Origin: Blastomonas natatoria
GTDB lineage: Bacteria > Pseudomonadota > Alphaproteobacteria > Sphingomonadales > Sphingomonadaceae
Direction of reading: 5' to 3'
DNA length: 64,000 nucleotides
Assembly: GCF_003201955.1 (NCBI RefSeq)
Contig: NZ_QJJM01000001.1
Coordinates: 458,672 to 522,671 of the forward strand
The notes under the pieces are model-generated. The model searched no databases and was not told where the DNA came from. It saw only the letters and a list, made by a program, of their open reading frames with translations. Position numbers and translations under genes: made by a program. This document shows, in pieces, positions 6,560 through 13,807 of the stretch. Numbering within the stretch: position 1 is the first letter of the stretch; every line of letters starts with the position of its first letter.

Positions 6560-8889
6560 GCAACCTCCCGGTAGCTCTGCGTGCCTGCTTCGGCCGCGAC
6601 CAGACCATCAACATCGACGATCAGTGCGACACGGCCATCGCCCAGGATGGTGGCACCGGCGACGCATTCGACCGAGCGATAATTGGCATTGAGGCTCTTG
6701 ATGACGATCTGCCGCTGGTCGACGATCGAATCGACCAGCAGGGCGGCCTGTCCGGCAAGTTCGGTATCGACGATGATCAGCACAGCTTCGGTGGGATCGT
6801 TGATCTGGCCGTCGAGGTCGAGCGCACGGGCGATGTTGACCACCGGGATGAACCGGTCGCGGGCCTTGAGCATCAGGCGACCATTGCCCAGGCGGTGGAT
6901 CTCGCCTTCGCCGGGACGCAGGTTCTCGACGATGTGCGACAGCGGCAGCACGAGAGTCTGCGTGCCGACGGTCACGGTCATGCCATCGGCGATGGCAAGC
7001 GTGAGCGGCAGCGTCAGGATGAAGCTCGTGCCGGCGCCAGGCTCGGTCTTGACGGTGATGCGCCCGCCCAGATCCTTCACGTTCTGGCGGACCACGTCCA
7101 TGCCGACGCCGCGACCGGAAATGCTCGAAACCGTCTCGGCGGTCGAGAAGCCGGGGGCAAAGATCAGGTTGTTGATCTCGTCAGCCGAAAGGTTGGCGTC
7201 GGGCGCGACAAGGCCCTTTTCGACAGCCTTTTTCAGCACCTTGGCCTGATCGATCCCGCGACCATCATCCTCGATGCGGATCAGGATGCGGCCCGAGCGC
7301 TGCTCGGCCGAGAGCTTGAGCGTTCCATCGGGGCTCTTGCCGTTCGCGGTGCGGGTGGCAGCATCTTCGATGCCATGGTCAGCCGCGTTGCGGATCAGGT
7401 GCGTCAGCGGATCGCCCAGACGCTCGATGATCGTCTTGTCGATTTCGGTTGTTTCGCCCGACACTTCCAGATTGATGTTCTTGCCGGTGCTGGCCTGCAG
7501 GTCGCGCAACAGACGCGGCACGCGGCTGAACACGGTGCTGATCGGCTGCGCGCGGATCGCCATCGCACGTTCCTGCACATCGCGCGTCAGCGATTCGAGC
7601 ATGGCCAGTTCGCTACTGTTGCGCATGCCATAGGACGACATCTGCTGGCCGAGCATGGCCTGGGCGATCATCATTTCGCCGACGGTGTCGATCAGCTGGT
7701 CAAGCTTGCGCAGGTCGATGCGGACCGATTGCGACACGGGGGCCGCAGGCGCCGCGGGCGGCGCGGCCTGCGACGAAACGAGCGCTGGCTTCGCGCCAGC
7801 TTCAGGCTTTTCAGCAGCTGCTGCCTGTTCTGCGGCAGCAGGCGCGGGCGCCGGCTCTACAGCGGGCGCAGCCGCAGCCACGGGCGCGGCGGTTACCGGT
7901 TCCGGCGTCACTACGGGCGCGGGCGCTGCAACGGGCTGTTCCACGGGCTGCGCTGCCACAGGGGCAGGAGCAGGTGCGGGAGCAGGAGCGGGTGCGGGTT
8001 CCGGCGCAACTTCGACCGGGGCGGGCGGAGCGCTGACCGGGGCAGGAATGCCAGAGCCGGAGTCGATTGCAACGTCCAGATCGTCGCCCGAGAAGCCGAA
8101 CACGTCCTCGATCGCATCGCGCTCGACCTCCCCGGGCAGGGTGACGTCCCAGGCGAGATACGCGCCAGCGGGATCGAAGCTGTCGAGATCGGGCAGCGCA
8201 CTGGTGTCGAGGCGCACGGTGCCTTCGCCCAGCGAGCGCAGTTCGCGCAGCAGCAGCAACGGCTCACCGCCGTTCAGCATGGCGCTGGCCTGGGGCTTCA
8301 TGCTGACGCGCCATGCTGCCTTGGCAGGCGTGATGTCGGTGGCAATGTCGCTCAGCATCGCGTCAAGATCGAACGACAGCAGGTCGTCGACGCTCGACAT
8401 GGTTTCGGCAGCAGCCGGTTCCTCGGGCGTTGCGACAGCAACCGGTTCCGGTTCGGGTTCGGCGGCGACTGGCGCAGCGGCGGCCGGAGCAGACTCTGCA
8501 GGCGCAGCCGCGCCACCCTGCTGGGCTGCGGCAAGCTGGGCCAGCATTGCGCTGTCATCGGGCGAATCGTGCCCTTCGAGCGCGCAGGTCACGTGATCGC
8601 CGAGCAGATCGAGCGCCCGCAGAAGCAGCGACAGCAAGTCTTCGGTCATCGGCAGGATGCCGTCGCGCACGTCCGAGAGCAATGTCTCGAAACCATGGGT
8701 GTAGACCTGCAGCGACGTGTAGCCGAATGCCCCTGCGCCACCCTTGATCGAGTGGACCGAACGGAACACGTCGTTGACCGCGTCCATATTGTCGGGCTGG
8801 GTCCGACAGATGGTCAGCGCCCGCTCGGCAGATGCCAGAGCTTCCTCGCACTCGGCAAAGAAGATGGTACGGATTTCCTCGTTCGTCAT
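6556..8889 (-). CDS. cheA: chemotaxis histidine kinase CheA
   Basis: The 777-residue kinase starts at an ATG that overlaps the STAS gene stop by 4 bases (ATGA); a longer start seven codons upstream is less likely. Domains: HPt with phospho-His46 in VHSIKGGAGAFG (1-105); Ala/Pro-rich linker (about 121-162); a P2-like region (163-275); a second long linker (about 278-386) with an alternating Ala-Pro run; dimerisation helices from 388 (KLDQLIDTVGEMM); ATPase domain with N-box HLIRNAADHG, G1 EDDGRGID and G2 GRGVGMD; and a C-terminal CheW-like domain. All catalytic motifs are present. It phosphorylates CheY, CheB and probably the CheB-like protein of this operon. Confidence 0.95.
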   Translation of the reverse strand: MTNEEIRTIFFAECEEALASAERALTICRTQPDNMDAVNDVFRSVHSIKGGAGAFGYTSLQVYTHGFETLLSDVRDGILPMTEDLLSLLLRALDLLGDHVTCALEGHDSPDDSAMLAQLAAAQQGGAAAPAESAPAAAAPVAAEPEPEPVAVATPEEPAAAETMSSVDDLLSFDLDAMLSDIATDITPAKAAWRVSMKPQASAMLNGGEPLLLLRELRSLGEGTVRLDTSALPDLDSFDPAGAYLAWDVTLPGEVERDAIEDVFGFSGDDLDVAIDSGSGIPAPVSAPPAPVEVAPEPAPAPAPAPAPAPVAAQPVEQPVAAPAPVVTPEPVTAAPVAAAAPAVEPAPAPAAAEQAAAAEKPEAGAKPALVSSQAAPPAAPAAPVSQSVRIDLRKLDQLIDTVGEMMIAQAMLGQQMSSYGMRNSSELAMLESLTRDVQERAMAIRAQPISTVFSRVPRLLRDLQASTGKNINLEVSGETTEIDKTIIERLGDPLTHLIRNAADHGIEDAATRTANGKSPDGTLKLSAEQRSGRILIRIEDDGRGIDQAKVLKKAVEKGLVAPDANLSADEINNLIFAPGFSTAETVSSISGRGVGMDVVRQNVKDLGGRITVKTEPGAGTSFILTLPLTLAIADGMTVTVGTQTLVLPLSHIVENLRPGEGEIHRLGNGRLMLKARDRFIPVVNIARALDLDGQINDPTEAVLIIVDTELAGQAALLVDSIVDQRQIVIKSLNANYRSVECVAGATILGDGRVALIVDVDGLVAAEAGTQSYREVA

Positions 8890-9164
8890 GACGCCATTCC
8901 ATTTCCGCACAGCATGTCCGGATCAGCTCCGGCATTGGTCAGCGTTGAGCGCATCTTCTCGGACGGAGTGATGGTGAGCGACTGCCCGGTGCGATTCGCG
9001 GTCTGGCGCGCGCTCAGCAGCAGCTGGAGCATGGCCTGGCCGAGCGCAGAGACGTCCGACCCGTCGAGCGTCACCGGTCCTGCCTTCAGCTTGTCCCGCA
9101 ATTCGGGGTGCAGCGCGATCGCGGCGGCGCGGTCGCAGCGGCTGGGCAGAGTCAGTTGAGTCAT
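8886..9164 (-). CDS. STAS-domain protein of the chemotaxis operon
   Basis: This 92-residue protein reads as a minimal STAS domain: LDGSDVSALGQAMLQLLLSARQTANR near residues 35-58 and LTITPSEKMRSTLTNAGAD near the C-terminus match the anti-sigma-antagonist fold. Small STAS proteins of this type sit between receptor and kinase genes in many alphaproteobacterial che clusters, where their biochemical role is poorly defined. The start at 9164 is preceded by AGGAG at about 10 bases; a GTG one codon earlier is possible. The gene begins 19 bases after mcp and overlaps cheA by 4 bases. The conserved Ser in SDVSAL could be a phosphorylation site as in classical STAS proteins, which is inference. Confidence 0.85.
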   Translation of the reverse strand: MTQLTLPSRCDRAAAIALHPELRDKLKAGPVTLDGSDVSALGQAMLQLLLSARQTANRTGQSLTITPSEKMRSTLTNAGADPDMLCGNGMAS

Positions 9165-9183
9165 CACCCTGTTCTCCTGTTCC

Positions 9184-10581
9184 TCAGAATTCAGACCAGT
9201 CTTCGTCGGAATTGGTTAATGCGAGGTTTCCTGAGACCATCGGAGCGCGCGCTACTGCTGCACGGCGGGCCGGCTTGGCGCTCGCTGGCCTTGCGGGAAC
9301 GACATTGCCGGTCTGGAAGCGCTGGACGACCTGCGAAAGATCGGTGGCCTCTTCGGCAAGGCTGCGCGCTGCAGCATTCGATTCCTCGACCATCGCGGCG
9401 TTCTGCTGGGTCATCTTGTCCATCTCGCCGACGGCGATATTGACCTGCTGCAGCCTCGTGGCCTGGATCTGCGCAGAGGACGATATCTCGGTGATGCGCT
9501 CGTTGATGGCTGCCACGCGGTCGCTGATCTGGACGAGCACGGTTCCGGTCTCGTCGACCAGGGCCACGCCATCGGAAACACCTGCCGTCGATGCAGTGAT
9601 CAGTTCCTTGATGTCCTTGGCGGCATCGGCCGAACGCTGGGCGAGGGCGCGCACCTCGTTGGCGACCACGGCAAAGCCCTTGCCGGCATCGCCCGCGCGG
9701 GCTGCTTCGACGCCTGCGTTGAGTGCAAGCAGGTTGGTCTGGAACGCGATGCCGTCGATAACATCGATGATGTTGGTGATCTGGCTCGAGGATTTCTGAA
9801 TCGCGTCCATTGCCTGCACGGCGCGGCGAACCACGGCGCCGCCGTCCGTAGCGGCATTGTGCGCCTCGCTCACCTGCTTGCCGACCTCGGCCGCGTTCTG
9901 CGCGGTCTGCTGGACCATGCTGGTCACCTCGCGCATCGCGGCGGCGCTTTCTTCAAGGCTGGCGGCCTGCTGCTCGGTCCGCTGGGCCAGATCACCCGAT
10001 GCCGAGCGGATTTCGGAGGCTCCGGTGAGAACATTGGCTGCGGCGGACGAGGTCTGGGTAAGCAGCTGGCACAGCTGTTCCATCGTCTCGTTGAAATTCC
10101 GGCGCAGCGAATCATACTCGCCGTCGAAGCTCTGATGAATCGCGTAGTTGAGATTGCCCTGCTTCATGTGCTGCAGGCCAGTCGTAAGCTCGGTCACCAC
10201 GACGTGCAGTGCGTCATCCGATCCGGTGCGTGCGACCGAATTGTCCTTGAAGGCGAGCATCGCCTTGTTCATCCGGCCCACGCAATCCCGATGATCGGTA
10301 TAGGCTATGGGGCTCTGGAGATCGCCGGCAGCCAGCGCCTCCATGCGCACGATGGTGGCCACATACGGATCGCAGATCGCCTTCTTCGCAAACAGGACGA
10401 ACGCCCCTGCAGCCAGCATGACAGCCAGTTCCACCAGAAGCTCAGCCCCAGCTCCAGGTTCGCCACTCACGAGATCGGCGGCGCCGAGCACGACAGGAAC
10501 AGCGGTCAGCGCCACCAAGACCGTGAAGATGATGTCGAATTTCTTGCGGATAGGATAATGCGCGCTGAAGTCTTTAAACAT
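9184..10581 (-). CDS. methyl-accepting chemotaxis protein
   Basis: First gene of the chemotaxis operon, 465 residues. Two hydrophobic helices (about 17-36 and 46-65) are separated by only about ten residues, so there is no periplasmic ligand-binding domain. A HAMP-like region with DLQSPI follows, a second linker (GNLNYAIHQSFDGEYD), then a long signalling coiled coil with the conserved hairpin tip, read here as IDGIAFQTNLLALNAGVEAA. Sensing is probably cytoplasmic or at the membrane. The last residues are EDWSEF, matching the xWxxF pattern of the CheR/CheB tether of Escherichia coli receptors (NWETF). The flexible stretch before it is rich in Ala, Pro and Arg. A GGGGGG precedes the ATG. Confidence 0.93.
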   Translation of the reverse strand: MFKDFSAHYPIRKKFDIIFTVLVALTAVPVVLGAADLVSGEPGAGAELLVELAVMLAAGAFVLFAKKAICDPYVATIVRMEALAAGDLQSPIAYTDHRDCVGRMNKAMLAFKDNSVARTGSDDALHVVVTELTTGLQHMKQGNLNYAIHQSFDGEYDSLRRNFNETMEQLCQLLTQTSSAAANVLTGASEIRSASGDLAQRTEQQAASLEESAAAMREVTSMVQQTAQNAAEVGKQVSEAHNAATDGGAVVRRAVQAMDAIQKSSSQITNIIDVIDGIAFQTNLLALNAGVEAARAGDAGKGFAVVANEVRALAQRSADAAKDIKELITASTAGVSDGVALVDETGTVLVQISDRVAAINERITEISSSAQIQATRLQQVNIAVGEMDKMTQQNAAMVEESNAAARSLAEEATDLSQVVQRFQTGNVVPARPASAKPARRAAVARAPMVSGNLALTNSDEDWSEF

Positions 10582-10638
10582 GTGCCCCCCATTGCTGCCG
10601 TCGGCAAGCGTCGGAGACTCGCGATAATCGGCAAACCG

Positions 10639-10653
10639 ATAAACAATGGTTAA
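10639..10653 (-). promoter_or_regulatory. CtrA-like box upstream of the chemotaxis operon
   Basis: On the minus strand this reads TTAA-N7-TTAT, one mismatch from the CtrA consensus TTAA-N7-TTAA(C), and contains the TTAACCAT half-site. It lies about 60 bases upstream of the mcp ATG. CtrA commonly controls motility and chemotaxis genes in alphaproteobacteria. The match is short and could be chance. Confidence 0.35.
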
Positions 10654-10671
10654 TGATAAATGCCCGCGTGG

Positions 10672-10953
10672 TTACGCTGCTTTGGCACCGAGCCGACCGG
10701 CGAAGCGTACGATGACGCTCTCCGCCAGAACGCGGCGGTTATCACGGGCCAGCCTTGCGGGAGGGGTGATGGCGAACTGTGCCAAGCCAAGGAATTGGAA
10801 AGCTTGGGTGAATTTACCGGCTTCATGGAATCGACCGGCGAGCCAGGCCAGTCCCGCAAATAGCAGATGCAGGTTCAGCAGGCATTGTTGAGCTGGTGGC
10901 GCCCGCCCGGAAAGTCCTGTTTGCGGCGCCGCAAAAAAAAGCGATCGGCGCAA
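10672..10953 (-). CDS. uncertain hypothetical ORF in the mcp/tRNA-Glu gap
   Basis: The gap between mcp (10581) and tRNA-Glu (11118) holds no gene I recognise. The best candidate is this minus-strand frame of up to 93 codons, opening with TTG. Its segment LNLHLLFAGLAWLAGRFHEAG followed by a basic tail (RDNRRVLAESVIVRFAGRLG) reads more like protein than the other frames, but there is no ATG, no clear ribosome binding site and no known family. It may be a remnant. The rest of the gap has a poly-A stretch near 10926 flanked by GCGCCG repeats and nothing else I can name. Confidence 0.2.
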   Translation of the reverse strand: MRRSLFFAAPQTGLSGRAPPAQQCLLNLHLLFAGLAWLAGRFHEAGKFTQAFQFLGLAQFAITPPARLARDNRRVLAESVIVRFAGRLGAKAA

Positions 10954-11117
10954 AAATACCGGAGCGCGCGTCGCACTGTCCCATCGCTTCGACAGGTGCT
11001 CGCAACAAACTGTGCTCGCGCGTCAAGCAGGCATGACCATATGACGAGCGAGGCCCTTTTCGGCGCAGGAAATGTTATGAGGATATCCGTCCGTCAACAC
11101 TCTTCGTCCATGAAGAG

Positions 11118-11192
11118 TGGTGACCCCTACGGGAATCGAACCCGTGTTTCAGCCGTGAAAGGGCCGCGTCCTAACCGCTAGACGAAGGGGCC
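11118..11192 (-). tRNA. tRNA-Glu (anticodon TTC)
   Basis: On the minus strand the cloverleaf folds fully: acceptor GGCCCCT paired with AGGGGTC, D-stem, anticodon stem CGGCC/GGCTG-type pairing around loop CTTTCAC with anticodon TTC, T-arm with GTTCGAT, discriminator A and an encoded CCA. Length is 75 bases. It decodes GAA and GAG. Confidence 0.95.
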
Positions 11193-11267
11193 ATCTGTGC
11201 GGGAAGCGCCCCTCTAAGCAGTTGGCTTCGTGCAGTCAAGCGCCCGTTTTGGCTTTTTTCCGCTTTT

Positions 11268-13052
11268 TCAGAAATCCACTGGAGCAAGGTCGTCCACATG
11301 CATTTCGGCGGCGTGGTTGCCGTTCCAGTTGTCGATCTTTACCCGCCCCGCAAGCCAGAATCGCCGGTCGCGCGGGGCGCCTAGCAGAGCCTGACCCAAG
11401 GGCGTGTCGACGCTGCGGAACGCCATGGCCTTGAACGATGCACCGTCATCGCCCGCCGCGATCGCGCGGACATGCGTGGTGCCGACGACATCGCAGCGCA
11501 CGATTCGTACTGGTCCGGTGGCGATGCGCGGCGCGGGCCAGCCCATGCCATAGGGCCCGGCCGATTCCATCTGCTCGACAAGCTCGGGCGTCAGACCACG
11601 CGGCGCGACCAGCGCATCGACCAGCAGCCGCGAGGCGCCCGAAGCTGCCGCGACGGGCGCTGCCAGACGCTCTTCCAGAAACTCGCTGAAACGGTCGAGG
11701 AGATCCGCGTTGATCGTCAGCCCTGCCGCCATCGCATGGCCGCCGCCCGCGACGAGCAGCCCGGCATCCTTGGCCGCGATGATTGCCGCGCCCAGATCGA
11801 CGCCGGGGATCGAGCGGCCCGATCCCTTGCCGATTCCCGCATCATCCAGCGCGATGACCAGCGAGGGGCGATTCGTCCTTTCCTTGATCCGACCGGCGAC
11901 AATCCCGATGACCCCTGGATGCCAGCCTTTGCCTGCGAGCACCGCCACGGCGCGGTTGTGCTGCGCGGCGAGCAAGCTTTCTGCCTCCTCCTGGACCATC
12001 GCCTCGATGGCGCGGCGCTCGTCGTTGAGCCGCGACAGTTCCGCAGCGATGGCGCGCGCTTCGGTCTCGTCTTCGGTGGTCAGCAATCGCACGCCAAGGT
12101 CCGCCGAGCCAACGCGTCCGCCTGCATTGATGCGCGGGCCTAGCGCAAAGCCGAGGTCAGAACAGACCGGCGCGCGGGTCAGCCTGCTCGCCTCGATCAG
12201 CGCGGCCATGCCGATATTGCGCCTGCGCCCCATGATCCTGAGGCCCTGCGCCACGAACGCGCGGTTGAGACCTTTCAGTTGCGCGACATCGGCGACAGTG
12301 CCCAGTGCCACGAGATCAAGCATCTCCATCAGCGCCGGCTCCGGCCGGCTGGTGAAATAGCCTTGCGCGCGCAGGGTCCGCACGACAGCAGCGGCTAGCA
12401 GAAAGGCGACGCCCACGGCGGCGAGATGGCCGTGCGATGCCGCCTCGTCGTCCTGGTCGAGCCGGTTCGGGTTGACCAGCGCAAAGGCACGCGGCAGTTC
12501 GGCGGCGCATTTGTGGTGATCCACGACGACGACATCGACGCCTGCCTCGTGTGCCATCTGCAGCGCCTCATAGGCCATGGCGCCGCAATCCACGGTGACG
12601 ATCAGCGTCGATCCTGCTTCGGCCAATTTGGTCAGCGCGGCGCCGGAGGGGCCATAGCCTTCCATCAGCCGGTCCGGGATATAGGCACCTGCCTCGAGCC
12701 CGAGAGCGCGCAGCAGCCGGATCAGCAAGGCTGCGCTGGTCGCTCCGTCGACGTCGTAATCGCCATAGATGGTCACCTTCTCGCGCGCGATCACGGCCAG
12801 AGCGAGGCGGTCGGCAGCATTGTCCATGTCGCGAAAGATCGAGGGATCGGGCATGAAGCTGCGGATCGTGGGCGCGCGGTGCCGCTCCAGATCGTCGCGC
12901 GGAACGCCCCGGCTGAGCAGCAGCAGTGATACCAGATCGTCGGGCTGCAGATCGGCCTCCCGCCGGTCGCCCTCCGCGCCTCGCCAGTGCCAGGGCTGGT
13001 CGGTAAGCGATCGGGCTATGCCGAGAACCGGATCGGGATGCAGCGTGGCCAT
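11268..13052 (-). CDS. recJ: single-stranded-DNA-specific exonuclease RecJ
   Basis: RecJ degrades single-stranded DNA 5' to 3' in recombination and mismatch repair. The 594-residue product shows the DHH phosphoesterase motifs: GDYDVDGATSAALL (motif I), VDCGAM, and VVDHHKC (the DHH motif), then the DHHA1 domain with GKGWHPGVIGIVAGR and GGGHAMAAGLT. The ATG at 13052 has AGGAA about 10 bases upstream. An open frame continues 73 codons further upstream to 13271 but there it reads through a palindromic intergenic repeat and lacks conservation, so the short form is preferred. It is divergent from the flavodoxin-like gene. Confidence 0.95.
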   Translation of the reverse strand: MATLHPDPVLGIARSLTDQPWHWRGAEGDRREADLQPDDLVSLLLLSRGVPRDDLERHRAPTIRSFMPDPSIFRDMDNAADRLALAVIAREKVTIYGDYDVDGATSAALLIRLLRALGLEAGAYIPDRLMEGYGPSGAALTKLAEAGSTLIVTVDCGAMAYEALQMAHEAGVDVVVVDHHKCAAELPRAFALVNPNRLDQDDEAASHGHLAAVGVAFLLAAAVVRTLRAQGYFTSRPEPALMEMLDLVALGTVADVAQLKGLNRAFVAQGLRIMGRRRNIGMAALIEASRLTRAPVCSDLGFALGPRINAGGRVGSADLGVRLLTTEDETEARAIAAELSRLNDERRAIEAMVQEEAESLLAAQHNRAVAVLAGKGWHPGVIGIVAGRIKERTNRPSLVIALDDAGIGKGSGRSIPGVDLGAAIIAAKDAGLLVAGGGHAMAAGLTINADLLDRFSEFLEERLAAPVAAASGASRLLVDALVAPRGLTPELVEQMESAGPYGMGWPAPRIATGPVRIVRCDVVGTTHVRAIAAGDDGASFKAMAFRSVDTPLGQALLGAPRDRRFWLAGRVKIDNWNGNHAAEMHVDDLAPVDF

Positions 13053-13080
13053 GCGGGGGAATTCCTGGTTATGAGAATGA

Positions 13081-13162
13081 ACCGTTTTCCGGCGAAAGCT
13101 GGAATCCAGAGCGGGCACGGAGCAATCTCGCCTCTGGGCTCCGGCTTTCGCCGGAGAACGGT
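13081..13162. repeat. palindromic intergenic repeat (type with CCGGCGAAAGC arms)
   Basis: Inverted arms at 13081-13110 and 13133-13162 pair over about 30 bases with few mismatches, sharing CCGGCGAAAGC/GCTTTCGCCGG. The same arms recur at 27861-28060. The element lies in the upstream region of recJ. Confidence 0.8.
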
Positions 13163-13252
13163 GCTGGTCTTTCAGAAGGTCTAGCCTGCCAGCCAAAGTT
13201 TGGCGAGAGCCTGTCGCAAGGGCTTGGACGTTCTCTCCAGCATCGATAGACC

Positions 13253-13753
13253 ATGCCCATGTCCCAGCCACCGACCCTTCTCATCGTCTGGCACAGCCGC
13301 ACCGGTACGGCGCGCGCGATGGCGCAGGCAGCAGCGGATGCGGCGCGCGCCGAAGGCGAGGTGCGCATGCTGGCGGCAGATGAGGCACACCCCGAAGACC
13401 TGCTTGCCGCCTCGGGCTATCTGTTCGTCTGTCCGGAGAATCTGGCGAGCATGACCGGCGCGATGAAGGAATTTTTCGACCAGAGCTACTACCCCCTTCT
13501 CGGGCGTATCGAGGGCCGACCCTATGCGGCGATGGTCGCAGCAGGATCGGACGGGGCAGGGGCTGTGCGGCAGATCGAACGGATCTCGACCGGCTGGCGA
13601 TTGAAGCGCATCGCCGAGAGTCTGATCGTCTGCACCCATGCGCAGACGCCCGAGCAGATTGCTGCGCCCAAGCTTCCGGACGAAGCTGCTCTGGCTCGCT
13701 GCGGCGAATTGGGCGCGATGATCGGCGCGGGGCTGGCCATGGGCATTTTCTGA
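13253..13753 (+). CDS. flavodoxin-like NAD(P)H-dependent oxidoreductase family protein
   Basis: The 166-residue protein has a flavodoxin fold pattern: first strand and phosphate-binding loop LLIVWHSRTGTARAMAQAA (residues 9-27), the middle SGYLFVCPENLASMTGAMKEFFDQ segment typical of WrbA/FMN-reductase-like proteins, and AAMVAAGSDGAGAVRQIERI. It probably binds FMN. The substrate is unknown. An alternative start two codons in (MSQ) cannot be excluded. It stands alone between recJ, which diverges from it, and the S9 peptidase 55 bases downstream. Confidence 0.75.
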   Translation: MPMSQPPTLLIVWHSRTGTARAMAQAAADAARAEGEVRMLAADEAHPEDLLAASGYLFVCPENLASMTGAMKEFFDQSYYPLLGRIEGRPYAAMVAAGSDGAGAVRQIERISTGWRLKRIAESLIVCTHAQTPEQIAAPKLPDEAALARCGELGAMIGAGLAMGIF

Positions 13754-13807
13754 GCTTAAGTGTTTGCATCTGAAACGAGATTTGGGTCCATTCCAGGGGA
13801 GTATCGC

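Noticed and set aside
6895..9159. Plus-strand open frame of 754 codons opposite cheA
   Set aside because: Antisense to a fully motif-supported cheA; the codon pattern mirrors the GC bias of the real gene.
13053..13271. N-terminal extension of RecJ
   Set aside because: The extra 73 codons read through a palindromic intergenic repeat; a good ribosome binding site supports the start at 13052.
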